Assembly (NCBI RefSeq): GCF_025060755.1
Contig: NZ_JANYUY010000062.1
Span: 1 to 41,164, forward strand
DNA from: Paenibacillus doosanensis
GTDB taxonomy: Bacteria; Bacillota; Bacilli; Paenibacillales; NBRC-103111
Length of the DNA: 41,164 nucleotides
Direction of reading: 5' to 3'
Shown: positions 7,843 to 16,025 of the stretch, piece after piece
How positions within the stretch are numbered: the first letter of the stretch is position 1
How the letters are laid out: each line of letters begins with the position of its first letter
Program-made: the position numbers and the translations under genes
The notes under the pieces: generated by a model
Database searches by the model: none
What the model saw: the letters and a program-made list of their open reading frames with translations, nothing else
What the model was told of the DNA's origin: nothing

Positions 7843-9574
7843 AATCCGCATCCTTTCTCCAATATAAGGTCACACTAAGCCCCGTCAGGCCGGATGACGC
7901 CTTCAATTCCAAGCCTGCGTCTTCGCCGAACCAATATTGCAGCCGCTGCTGCACGTTCCAAAGCCCGTATCCCTTGGTCTCCTCCATAGGACGGTTAAGC
8001 TGCTCCGTGAGCAGCCGCAGCCTGTCGGCCGAAAGACCGACGCCGTCGTCTTCGATCGTAATTCGCCTGTATTCGCCGGAAGCCTCTCCCGTTATCACGA
8101 GAGTTCCTTTGCCCACTTTCATCTCCAGGCCATGGACAATCGCATTTTCCACGATAGGCTGTATGAGGAGTCTAGGCATGCGCAGGTTCATCATTTCTTC
8201 GGGAACATGAATGTCGTACCGGATTCTTTGCAGCCTTAGCTGATGAATCTCCAAATAGTTGGTCACCAGCTTCAGCTCATCCCGAAGACAAGAGTTATCG
8301 TCGTCAAGCCTTGTAATATAACGGTAATAATCGCTCAAATTGTAGGCCATGGCGATGACCGGTTCATTGCGCCCGAGATTGGCGGAACTAATGATGAAGT
8401 TCAGACTGTTATATAAAAAATGGGGGTTAATTTGCGCTTGAAGCTGCTTCAGCGTAGCCAGCCTCGACCGGTTTTTTTCTTCGTATACGTTTTCGATCAG
8501 ATGCTGGATTTGCCCGGCCATATCGTTGAACCGAACAACGACAAAATCGAATTCGTTATGAAACCATTTGTTCAGCCTCACGCTAAAATCGCCGTGCTGA
8601 AATCTTTTCAATACCCCGGTAAGCGCGTGCAGCGGCTTCTGCACATGCTTGTACAGCAAGTAGGAAGCCATGACTCCCAGCACGAGCAGCAGGGCGATAA
8701 AGCCGTAAAAGAAATTTCGAATCTTGGTTAACGGAGACAGGATTTGCTCCAACGGCGTGTAATCGACAATATAATAGCCAAGCGCTTGGGAATACACGTA
8801 GCTGATCGAATACGTCTGACTGCCGATTTCCGTCACAACGTTTCCTTTATCCTCGAGCTTGTTTTGAAACAGAGCATGAACGACGGCGTCGGTCGTCTGC
8901 TTATCCGAGGTCCGGTTGTAGCTGATATGGTTTTGACGGTCCACCATAAACGGATCGCCCTTGCTGCCCGTCTTCAGCTGATCCATCAGCGATGTAATAT
9001 TTTGCTCGTACAAAGCGATTTCGACAATCACTCCGCTCTCCTTCAGCGCGCCGTTCTCATTAATCGGTCCCCCCGCGTAATAGACGAAGGACGACATGTC
9101 CGGACGATCGGGGTCCGATCGGTAGCTCCAGCCGGCATTCCTTACCTCCGCGTTCAACTGCTGCTCATTGTACGGAGCTTGACGCAGCGTCGTAGACAGC
9201 GTTCTTTGGACCGAAGGAAAATACAAGGTAATATCGTTGTACCAAGTGTTCGCAGAGCTTTGAAGAGTCAGCTTCTCCTGAACTGTCGATTCGATTTGGT
9301 TCAAGAGCGGCTGTTCTCCGGTCTGCATCGTTCTCTCCATGCCCAGTATCGTCGTATCTCGGGTGAGTGTAATCGCATTCATGGCCAAGCTGAGAGCGAT
9401 CGAGTCCAGCTGTTTGCGGAAAAACTCGAGCTGATTGCTCTTCTCCTTTTGCAGCAGCCCCTCTACTACGCGAACGCTGGCCTGATTCGACAAACCGTAA
9501 AGCAGGATAATGAGGATGAGAAAAACGAAAATAATCGCATTCATTTTGGAAAAAATATTTTTTTGGATGATCAT
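7820..9574 (-). CDS. YesM-type sensor histidine kinase
   Basis: A 584-residue membrane sensor kinase. Membrane segment 1 is at about residues 12-28, an extracytoplasmic sensor region spans about 30-287, and membrane segment 2 is at about 288-308, followed by a HAMP-like linker. The His_kinase domain carries the phospho-acceptor His385 in INPHFLYN. The ATPase domain has an N box (QPIVENAIVHG, about 472-482), DDGVG (about 509-513) and GYGLWNVQQRL. It is the first gene of the pair with the YesN-type regulator. It likely senses the imported nucleoside or its loaded binding protein; that ligand is inferred from position. Confidence 0.9.
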   Translation of the reverse strand: MIIQKNIFSKMNAIIFVFLILIILLYGLSNQASVRVVEGLLQKEKSNQLEFFRKQLDSIALSLAMNAITLTRDTTILGMERTMQTGEQPLLNQIESTVQEKLTLQSSANTWYNDITLYFPSVQRTLSTTLRQAPYNEQQLNAEVRNAGWSYRSDPDRPDMSSFVYYAGGPINENGALKESGVIVEIALYEQNITSLMDQLKTGSKGDPFMVDRQNHISYNRTSDKQTTDAVVHALFQNKLEDKGNVVTEIGSQTYSISYVYSQALGYYIVDYTPLEQILSPLTKIRNFFYGFIALLLVLGVMASYLLYKHVQKPLHALTGVLKRFQHGDFSVRLNKWFHNEFDFVVVRFNDMAGQIQHLIENVYEEKNRSRLATLKQLQAQINPHFLYNSLNFIISSANLGRNEPVIAMAYNLSDYYRYITRLDDDNSCLRDELKLVTNYLEIHQLRLQRIRYDIHVPEEMMNLRMPRLLIQPIVENAIVHGLEMKVGKGTLVITGEASGEYRRITIEDDGVGLSADRLRLLTEQLNRPMEETKGYGLWNVQQRLQYWFGEDAGLELKASSGLTGLSVTLYWRKDADYDAVASR

Positions 9575-9710
9575 CTGGATGCCCCTTTAGCCGTTTACTG
9601 GAGTTTGCCTTTATATTATCACATTGCTCTCCTATCGGATTATAGTATTTAATCCCGCGCTGCAGCACCCCCGTTCTCGTTACGCTGAATACCTTCCCCG
9701 ACAAAACAAT

Positions 9711-9733
9711 AAGGGCAGCATCGCGCTACCCTT
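9711..9733 (-). terminator. Possible terminator hairpin
   Basis: A 9-bp stem with one mismatch (AAGGGYAGC type) is followed on the minus strand by TTATTGTTTTG. It lies downstream of the gene remnant at 9826-9952 and may be that gene's original terminator. Confidence 0.45.
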
Positions 9734-9825
9734 AACATCGTTATTTATAATTCCTCGCTTGTACGACAGAGGAGCTTTGGCATTTTACGCTGCGGGGCAA
9801 ACCCGCATCCAACATTTTAGGACCG

Positions 9826-9952
9826 TTAACTGTATTTGTCAAACAGGATGCCCGCCAGCACAACAAATCCCCCAAAAGCCATCCATGCCGCCGACGCGGC
9901 ACCACAGACAATGGAAATGGGGTACCAAGAGTAATTTCCAGGGTAGTGGCGC
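9826..9952 (-). pseudogene. Truncated 3' end of a membrane-protein gene
   Basis: Reading the minus strand gives about 40 in-frame codons ending at TAA (9828-9826). They encode a hydrophobic stretch that includes AAWMAFGGFVVLAGILFDKY, typical of a final membrane helix with a short charged tail. There is no start codon or ribosome site, and the frame runs directly into the dispersed repeat that begins at 9953. This suggests the 5' part of the gene was lost at the repeat boundary. The parent family is not recognised. A chance open frame is possible. Confidence 0.4.
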
Positions 9953-10072
9953 GATGCTCTGAAGCTTATTCCGTCCGCATCCCGCTTCAGCCGGATCGGC
10001 GCCTAACCATTCCGCCGGGATCGTTCTATGGGTAGGCATTACTTTCGGGGGAGCCACCGGATATACAACAAA
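9953..10072. repeat. Dispersed repeat, copy 1
   Basis: About 115-120 bp, closely similar to 14453-14600 (exactly 4500 bp away). Landmarks shared by both copies are GATGCTCTGAAGCTTATTCC at the left, ACCATTCC then CGGGATCGTTCTATGGGTA in the middle, and ACTTTCGGGGGAGCC near the right. It ends at GGATATACAAC, directly against the T-run of the MFS gene's terminator. Compared with copy 2 it lacks about 28 bp next to the terminator. No protein is encoded. The differences between copies are mostly single substitutions, so these are old copies. Confidence 0.75.
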
Positions 10073-10106
10073 AAAACGACAGCCAGGCCATATGCCGACT
10101 GCCGTT
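10070..10106 (-). terminator. Rho-independent terminator of the MFS gene
   Basis: On the minus strand ACGGCAG pairs with CTGTCGT (one wobble), with GGC/GCC inside, followed by TTTTTTTGTTG. The dispersed repeat begins immediately after the T-run. Confidence 0.7.
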
Positions 10107-10144
10107 CGCACTAACGTGTCTCCTTAGGTATCGCCAAAATGAAA

Positions 10145-11350
10145 TCATTTCGCCAGCGCGTCGGGCTTGCGGGGAGGCGCGACCGTTCCGGCTCCCGCCT
10201 TGTTCAGCAGCAGGTAAGCGAGTACGGAGGTGACGCAGCCGAGAGCGCCGACCATCAGGAAGCCTTTCTCCAAGGACAGCCAATCCCCTGCGGCTCCCAT
10301 GAATAAAGGACCTCCGAACATCCCCAGGCCGTAAATCGCTTGGTAGAACCCCATCGCCGTCGCTCGTTTTCCGGTATCCATATGCTTAATGCTAAGCGAC
10401 ATCAGCACGGGAGAGGTAAAGCCTCTTCCGAACCCGGCCAAAGCTTGCGTCAGCATAAGCACCCAGAGCGACGATGTGAAAGGAATCGCCACCGTGAACA
10501 CCCCGCTAATAACGAATCCGGCAATGATCGTGTTGCGCTCACCCAGCTTTTGCGCCAGATGCCTTCCCCCGAACCAGGCGGCTAACGCGGTCGGGAACGT
10601 GGAAAAGAAGGTTAGCAGCCCCATGTCCAGCTTGCTCGCTCCCAGCGACTGGGCGAATACCGGCGTGAAGCCGAACACCGTGGCGAAGGTCAAAATTTGA
10701 AACAAAATGGATAAGAAGGAAACGGTGAGCAGCGTCCGGTCCTTGGCAACTTCCACAACGCCCTCGAACGTAATTTTTTGCGCCTGCTTATCCATCTTCT
10801 CCACTACAAACAACGCGCCGACAAGCCCGATCGCCCCGACGACCGCGCCGACGATAAACGAGGACTCCCATCCGAACCGGTCGGCAAACCATCCGCCGAG
10901 AAGGATGCCGAGCATCTGTCCCATCGAGTTGTAAAAGGACAGCGTCCCGAGCGCCCGGGTCGTGTCTTCCTTCTTAAAGTAGCTTACGAATAAGATCGTA
11001 AAATCGACCCAAGTGGCGGCCGCCGCACCCGCAAGTGCCCTCAGGATGAGAATCCAGGTAAGCTCCTGCGTGATCAGGATGCCGAGCCCTGCCAGTACGG
11101 AGAATAGCAAGCCGAACAAAATAAACAATTTACGCTTGTGAAAACGGTCGGAGAGCACGCCTACGGGAATCCGCAGCAGCATTTGGCTGAGCCCGTACAT
11201 CCCGACAATAAAACCGGCCATTTGGTGGGATGCGCCCAGATACTCCACATACGAGGCCAAAATCGGAACGCAAGTATACATGGAAAACCAGAACAGCAGG
11301 GTTACCGCGCAAAAAAGAGGAATCCGATAATGAGCCTCGCCGTTAGCCAA
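10145..11350 (-). CDS. MFS transporter (drug-efflux-like)
   Basis: A 401-residue major facilitator protein with about twelve hydrophobic segments. The cytoplasmic loop 2-3 motif reads GVLSDRFHKRKLF, a motif-A match, and a second copy, GGRHLAQKLGERNT, sits in the C-terminal half. An ATG lies six codons further upstream, but the TTG at 11350 has GGCGGAG 8 nt before it, so I prefer TTG. It is a single-gene unit between terminators. Substrate is unknown; the general type is that of drug or small-molecule efflux pumps. Confidence 0.8.
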   Translation of the reverse strand: MANGEAHYRIPLFCAVTLLFWFSMYTCVPILASYVEYLGASHQMAGFIVGMYGLSQMLLRIPVGVLSDRFHKRKLFILFGLLFSVLAGLGILITQELTWILILRALAGAAAATWVDFTILFVSYFKKEDTTRALGTLSFYNSMGQMLGILLGGWFADRFGWESSFIVGAVVGAIGLVGALFVVEKMDKQAQKITFEGVVEVAKDRTLLTVSFLSILFQILTFATVFGFTPVFAQSLGASKLDMGLLTFFSTFPTALAAWFGGRHLAQKLGERNTIIAGFVISGVFTVAIPFTSSLWVLMLTQALAGFGRGFTSPVLMSLSIKHMDTGKRATAMGFYQAIYGLGMFGGPLFMGAAGDWLSLEKGFLMVGALGCVTSVLAYLLLNKAGAGTVAPPRKPDALAK

Positions 11351-11556
11351 AGTGATCACTCCGCCCATGTCAATGATTTATACCCACATCATAGTCAATA
11401 AGGGGGAGCATGACAAGGACTGTATTAAGCTCTACTTAGTAACCTGGAGGTAAGTGACGAAGCTGCTGGGTCCAGCGCAAGCTTGCCGTACCTCCCTCTC
11501 CACGGCTTGCCGGAACCGCCTGTCCCTGAACGCCCTGGCCGCCCGCTGCCGGGGAC

Positions 11557-12366
11557 TCATTCCCTAAGCTCCGGCAGCATAGCGTACACCGCTTCCGCCA
11601 CGCCGTTCCCGCAATTGCCTGCCGCGATGTAGCCGCGGGACGCCCGAAGGCGTGCTTTCACTTCCTCTTCGGCGTTGCCGGGGGCCGCGGCAGCGAAGCC
11701 GTGGCCGCCATCCAGCATGGACAGGTCGTTGCAGCTGTCCCCGATCGCGAGCGCCTGCTCCGGAGCGATCCGCAGCAGCTCGCAAGCGCGGGCCAGCACC
11801 GGACCCTTGCCTGCGCCCAAGCGGCGGATGGCGACGCCCGCCACATTGCGCACGGCCGAGTAAGGCAGCCCGCTCTGAGCCAGCCAGTCCGCGATAACCG
11901 CCTCGCCGGCTCGGGCCGCGTCGGCATGGGTGAACAGCACCTCGACGAAGCCTCTCGCCTCTTCCTTCCCGCTCTCGCATCGCCGCGAAGCGGCGTCCAC
12001 AGAAGCCAGCTCCCCTTCGAGCAGCGCAGCGACGCCCGCAATGACGGCGCCGAAGTGCTCCCGCTCCGCGCGCTCAATCGCCTCGTTCCATTCCGCCTCG
12101 GGCGCATACTCGCCCTGCCCATTCAAGCGGTGGATGAACCGCTCTTCCGAGATGATCAGCTGCGGCCACCCTTCGCGCTCCGGCACAATGCCTTCGCGTT
12201 CAAGCAAGCCGAGAATGAACGGCAGCTCCCTGCCCGTCGCGACGGCTATCGTCTTGCCCTGTCCCGCCGCCCGGCGCAGAGCCTCGACTCCGGCCGGCAG
12301 CAAACCGTATCTGCCCGATGTTCCCCCGAGCAGCGTTCCGTCCAAATCCACCGCGATCAGCTTCAT
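11557..12366 (-). CDS. HAD-IIB phosphatase (Cof-like)
   Basis: A 269-residue HAD hydrolase with motif I VDLDGTLL (Asp7, Asp9), motif II VATGRE, and motif IV IGDSCNDLSML near residue 217, so Cof/sugar-phosphatase type IIB. The start codon overlaps the stop of the upstream isomerase gene (ATGA), meaning coupled translation and probably a joint role in sugar-phosphate metabolism. Base composition is visibly more GC-rich than its neighbours, with long runs of Ala, Arg and Glu codons. Mannosyl-3-phosphoglycerate phosphatase-like activity is possible, but the substrate cannot be assigned. Confidence 0.82.
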   Translation of the reverse strand: MKLIAVDLDGTLLGGTSGRYGLLPAGVEALRRAAGQGKTIAVATGRELPFILGLLEREGIVPEREGWPQLIISEERFIHRLNGQGEYAPEAEWNEAIERAEREHFGAVIAGVAALLEGELASVDAASRRCESGKEEARGFVEVLFTHADAARAGEAVIADWLAQSGLPYSAVRNVAGVAIRRLGAGKGPVLARACELLRIAPEQALAIGDSCNDLSMLDGGHGFAAAAPGNAEEEVKARLRASRGYIAAGNCGNGVAEAVYAMLPELRE

Positions 12367-13241
12367 GCTTCTGTCTGCTCCTCTCTCAGTCCGATCAAGT
12401 ATTTCCCTACCGCCGCGGCATACCGCAGCCCTTCTTCCCGCAGCGCTTGCGGCAGGACGACGATCGGCCGGTGCGTCTCGTACGTCAGATCGCCCTCATA
12501 TTCCATCTTACGCAGAGCCTTCATCGCCGCCGTCCAATCGATCGAGCCTTGGAACGGAAGCAAATGCTGATCCGATAATCCGTCGTTATCGTTAATATGA
12601 GTCGCTTTCAGCCGCTTGCCCAATTGGACGTATTCGCTCGGATGAATGCCCTGTTCATGGGCATGACCCGTATCCAGACAAGCTCCGACCAGCGGATGAT
12701 CCAGAGCGTCGACCAGTTCGACCAGCTCATCGAGCGCCGCGCAGTACTTTCGCCGCGCCGCATGGGGGCGCGGCGCGCGGTCGTAGAAGTTTTCGAGCGC
12801 GATGCCGACCCCCGTCCGTTCCATTACGGGAAACAGCCTACGGAAAAACTGCACGTTATACTCCGTCACTTCGCGGTAAGATTCCGTCCCCGAAATGCCG
12901 CTGCCGTGAAACACAACCCATGGTATGCCCAGAATGGACGCGGTCCGGATCGATCTCTCCGCCAATTGCAAGAAAGTTTCCGGCGTGAGTCCCAGCACCA
13001 TATCGTGAAACAGCCCTCCATGCACCGGCCCGTGCATCTGCGTAAACGGCAAACCGTTCCGGTCGGCCAAATCGCGAATGCGATGCGCCCAAGCTTCCTC
13101 TTCCTCCGCCGTCTTTGCCATAACATCCTTCTGATGGTCCCAATAATTAAAATCCAACGCTTCAAAGCCTGCGGCCTTGCAAGCCGGAATCGCCCGTTCA
13201 AAGTCGGTTCCGAATCCGTTTAACGAGGTAGAAATGTTCAT
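12363..13241 (-). CDS. Sugar phosphate isomerase/epimerase (xylose-isomerase-like TIM barrel)
   Basis: A 292-residue TIM-barrel protein of the AP-endonuclease-2 family. Metal-ligand positions are suggested by the conserved GIALENFYD (Glu), the GACLDTGHAH stretch (Asp/His), THINDNDG (His/Asp) and the terminal LTYETHRP (Glu). The ATG has GGGAGG upstream. It is followed by a phosphatase overlapping by 4 bp and is divergent from an AraC regulator, so a small inducible sugar-use module is likely. Reaction specificity cannot be inferred. Confidence 0.83.
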   Translation of the reverse strand: MNISTSLNGFGTDFERAIPACKAAGFEALDFNYWDHQKDVMAKTAEEEEAWAHRIRDLADRNGLPFTQMHGPVHGGLFHDMVLGLTPETFLQLAERSIRTASILGIPWVVFHGSGISGTESYREVTEYNVQFFRRLFPVMERTGVGIALENFYDRAPRPHAARRKYCAALDELVELVDALDHPLVGACLDTGHAHEQGIHPSEYVQLGKRLKATHINDNDGLSDQHLLPFQGSIDWTAAMKALRKMEYEGDLTYETHRPIVVLPQALREEGLRYAAAVGKYLIGLREEQTEA

Positions 13242-13321
13242 AACTGCAGAAACCTCCCAAAATTATTTCGTTCCCTGCGACTTGCTGCTCCCATTATCCG
13301 TCAAGCCTGCGGCGGTTAGGA

Positions 13322-13350
13322 ATATCAAACGGTAGGCTGTTTTTTGGCAA
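13322..13350 (-). promoter_or_regulatory. Candidate promoter of the isomerase-phosphatase pair
   Basis: On the minus strand TTGCCA is followed after 17 nt by TGATAT, about 80 bp upstream of the isomerase start, in the region divergent to the AraC gene. Confidence 0.4.
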
Positions 13351-13454
13351 TTCGTAGGGAAGAAGAGGAAAGGGCTTTTAGAATCGCTGGGAGTGCGCTA
13401 TGATGGGATAAAACGCTGACTATCCACTCATCCGAGCAACGGCAGGTGATTTCC

Positions 13455-14315
13455 GTGCAAGAGTATTCCCATGAATACGCCGACCGCTGGGTTCATGAAG
13501 CGGATTCCTTCGATACGGCCGGCGGCTTGTACTTCGTGCATATGGGACATAACGTCGCCAAGTCCAACTACAGCCTCGGTCCGCGACGAACAGGGCATTA
13601 TACTATACATTTTGTCAGGGAAGGACGCGTCCGGTTTCTGTACGGCAGCCAAGAAGTCATCCTGGGCAAGGGGGATATGTTCTGCAAATTTCCCCATGTT
13701 CCTTACTCGTACCGGCTTGTGTCGTCCGAATCGCGGCTCAGGATGATCTGGTTCGGCTTCAACGGCAGCCAAGTTCCGGAGCTGATGACGATGGCCGGAA
13801 TCACCCCGGAGCTGATGTACCAGCGCAAAGTCGTCGACCCCGACCTGGAATCGGTCTTTCACCAGATGACCCAGCTGCCCAAAAATCTCGGCAGGAAGCA
13901 GCTCATTCTGTGGAACAGCCTCATGCTCCGCATCTTCGCCAAGCTGCTCCCCGACCGGAAAGCGGAGGCCGATCCACGCATGCCGGATTTCTGGCTGAAA
14001 AAAAGCCTCGACTTCATTCATACCTGCTACGCCGAAAAAATTACCGTGAGCGACATCGCCGCCTACGTCAACATTCACCGCACCCATTTCTCCAAAACCT
14101 TCACCGAGCAGATCGGCATGCCGCCGGTGAAATATTTGCAAAAGGTGCGTCTGGACCAAGCGGCGCAGCTGCTGAAGGAGACGTCGATGCCGGTAACGGA
14201 GATCGCCTTGACGGTCGGCTATCCCGACTTGTTCTCGTTTACCAGAGCGTTCACCAGACAGCTCGGCTGCCCGCCCAGCAGGCTGAGAAGCGCGCCGCCC
14301 TTCACCGCGCCGTAA
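13455..14315 (+). CDS. AraC-family transcriptional regulator
   Basis: A 286-residue regulator with an N-terminal cupin-like effector domain (GHYTIHFVREG, then a beta-rich part to about residue 130). A C-terminal AraC double helix-turn-helix occupies about the last 100 residues (ISDIAAYVNIHRTHFSKTF, then VTEIALTVGYPDLFSFTRAF). Two in-frame GTG starts exist; the one at 13455 has AGGTGA 6 nt upstream and is preferred over 13446. It is transcribed divergently from the isomerase-phosphatase pair, which it most likely controls. Confidence 0.87.
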   Translation: MQEYSHEYADRWVHEADSFDTAGGLYFVHMGHNVAKSNYSLGPRRTGHYTIHFVREGRVRFLYGSQEVILGKGDMFCKFPHVPYSYRLVSSESRLRMIWFGFNGSQVPELMTMAGITPELMYQRKVVDPDLESVFHQMTQLPKNLGRKQLILWNSLMLRIFAKLLPDRKAEADPRMPDFWLKKSLDFIHTCYAEKITVSDIAAYVNIHRTHFSKTFTEQIGMPPVKYLQKVRLDQAAQLLKETSMPVTEIALTVGYPDLFSFTRAFTRQLGCPPSRLRSAPPFTAP

Positions 14316-14348
14316 GCGCATGATTGTATCCGGAAGACAACAAAATAA

Positions 14349-14399
14349 CCCCACAAAGTGAGGCCTTGGCTTCGAAGCCGATTCAGGTACTTTGCGGGG
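14349..14399 (+). terminator. Nested hairpin downstream of the AraC gene
   Basis: An outer stem pairs CCCCACAAAGT with ACTTTGCGGGG (one mismatch) and encloses a perfect inner hairpin, GGCTTCGAAGCC. No clear T-run follows. It lies 35 bp after the AraC stop and probably ends that transcript. Confidence 0.5.
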
Positions 14400-14452
14400 A
14401 GCCCCGAAATTTATAAGTTCTGGCGTGTGAACAAATCCCCAAAAAATGACGT

Positions 14453-14600
14453 GATGCTCTGAAGCTTATTCCGTCCGCATCCAGCCTAAGCTGGATCGGC
14501 GTCTAACCATTCCTCCGGGATCGTTCTATGGGTAGACATTACTTTCGGGGGAGCCCACGGATATCCACAGGATATGGCTGCGCATCATTTCCTATACAAC
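14453..14600. repeat. Dispersed repeat, copy 2 (fuller copy)
   Basis: About 148 bp, the same family as 9953-10072. Relative to copy 1 it carries about 28 extra bp at the right end, including ATGGCTGCGCATCATTTCC (14574-14592), then TATACAAC against the T-run of the gerAB terminator. The 19-bp extra piece recurs at 41020-41038, directly outside the group II intron. The copy also contains short palindromes (GGATATCC; CCAGCCTAAGCTGG). Confidence 0.75.
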
Positions 14601-14623
14601 AAAAAAGGCGCTTATCGCAAGCG
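14601..14623 (-). terminator. Rho-independent terminator of gerAB
   Basis: On the minus strand GGCGCTT, a 5-nt loop and AAGCGCC are followed by TTTTTTG. The stem overlaps the last codons and the stop of the gene. Confidence 0.85.
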
Positions 14624-15781
14624 CCGATTCGGAGCCGGAGGCTGCGACCCGCCGCCTCCCCGCCTTCTTCGTATCCAGGCAATGCATAAAAGAAGCGCCG
14701 GCAGCAGCAGCAGCACAGACAATTTGTAAAATACCCCCGTTGTCGATAAAAACATCATAATTTTTTGCGGATGCGACATTCCCCAAAAACCGTTTATGAC
14801 GATCAAGAGGCCGCAGGGAAACACCAAAGCCCGATAATCCGGTAATTTTAACCATTGGGCTACGCCAACGACCAGAGAGTAATACCATAATGAGATCTGC
14901 ACGAACCCGCCGACAATCCAAAAAGCCATCGCTATCGATTCCAAGTGGGCCAGAAAATCCGCGATGCTGATATACCGTACGGCCTGGAACGCGGGGAATG
15001 TAATGCCGGCTGCAAGCTTTTCTCCAAACAGGAACAGACAGGTCATATTCGTGATGACCAATACTACCATGAGTACGAACACCGATAGCATCCCGAACCT
15101 CATCCCTCTTTGATCTCCCAGGGCAGGAAACAGGAATGAAGAGAAAAAGAATTGTACGAACCACGAGTGCGGAACCAGCGACCCGGCAAAAGACGCCTTC
15201 AATCCCTTCTCCATGACCGGAAGCATATTCTCCGGAGAGAGATCGGAGCTTAACATAAGAATAAGCGTCAGAAATAAAATCAGCAAAACGGGAAAAAACA
15301 CTTGAGTGCAGCGGGCGAGCACCTCCACGCCGGCATATACGGCAAAACTGCCGACAAGTATCAGACTGAATAAGATGAGGGCAACGGGAGTTTCCGGAAG
15401 AAATGCCACCGAAATGAATTCTCCGTATTCTCTAACGACCCCGCCTGCACCCTGCAGAAGAAGAAAAAGAAACACGAATCCGACCGCCTTCCCCACATAC
15501 TGCCCGACTATCATCTCGCTGTATTGTATTGGCGTTTTGTTCGGATACAAAGCGTGAAGCCGCCATGCGATATAAACGACAAGAAAACCGCTAAGAGACC
15601 CCCAGATCGGCGATAACCACATATCGCGCCCCGCATGCTTCGCCGTAATGGAGGGAACGGCCAGAATGGCTGTAGCCCCAACCATCAGGAACATCATCAT
15701 TCCCATTTGACCTGCGGATATATTCTCCTTATGAATGATGTCATCTCCCCTATCCGCTGCCGCTTGATTGGCATCAACCAC
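14612..15781 (-). CDS. Orphan GerAB-type spore germinant receptor permease subunit
   Basis: A 389-residue membrane protein with about ten hydrophobic segments, of the spore permease branch of the APC superfamily. Recognisable parts are the N-terminal KENISAGQMGMMMFLM leading into helix 1, the YSEMIVGQYVGKAVG region, and a basic C-terminal tail. In germinant receptors this B subunit works with A and C subunits in the spore inner membrane. Neither gerAA nor gerAC lies beside it, so it is an orphan. The listed start is GTG with a poor ribosome site. A GGGGAG lies 8 nt before an in-frame ATT that would give HKENIS at the N-terminus, so the true start is uncertain. Confidence 0.82.
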   Translation of the reverse strand: MVDANQAAADRGDDIIHKENISAGQMGMMMFLMVGATAILAVPSITAKHAGRDMWLSPIWGSLSGFLVVYIAWRLHALYPNKTPIQYSEMIVGQYVGKAVGFVFLFLLLQGAGGVVREYGEFISVAFLPETPVALILFSLILVGSFAVYAGVEVLARCTQVFFPVLLILFLTLILMLSSDLSPENMLPVMEKGLKASFAGSLVPHSWFVQFFFSSFLFPALGDQRGMRFGMLSVFVLMVVLVITNMTCLFLFGEKLAAGITFPAFQAVRYISIADFLAHLESIAMAFWIVGGFVQISLWYYSLVVGVAQWLKLPDYRALVFPCGLLIVINGFWGMSHPQKIMMFLSTTGVFYKLSVLLLLPALLLCIAWIRRRRGGGGSQPPAPNRRLR

Positions 15782-16025
15782 CCGAGTGCCTGCGAGTCGT
15801 TTCCCAAGTTAGCTGTTTTTTATATTCATTTCCAATAATAAGATGCACATACCGTATCGTATAAAATAAAACCGGAAGAGCGCCCTATCCCGGACAGCTC
15901 GAACCGGCCCCGGCGGTAACGTCCGCTTCAGCCCCGAGTGAGCAGAATAGGTTTCACTCGTCCAAGCAATCTTTCGTTTCCGGCATTTACTAAAGTATAA
16001 GTATGTAAATTGGGAGAGTGATCCT

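Noticed and set aside
11701-12570. Long plus-strand frames opposite the HAD-IIB phosphatase
   Set aside because: High GC content leaves several antisense frames open; none has a domain or start signal.
13428-14354. A 308-codon minus-strand open frame opposite the AraC gene
   Set aside because: It is a shadow of the AraC coding sequence on the other strand, with low-complexity composition and no recognisable domain.
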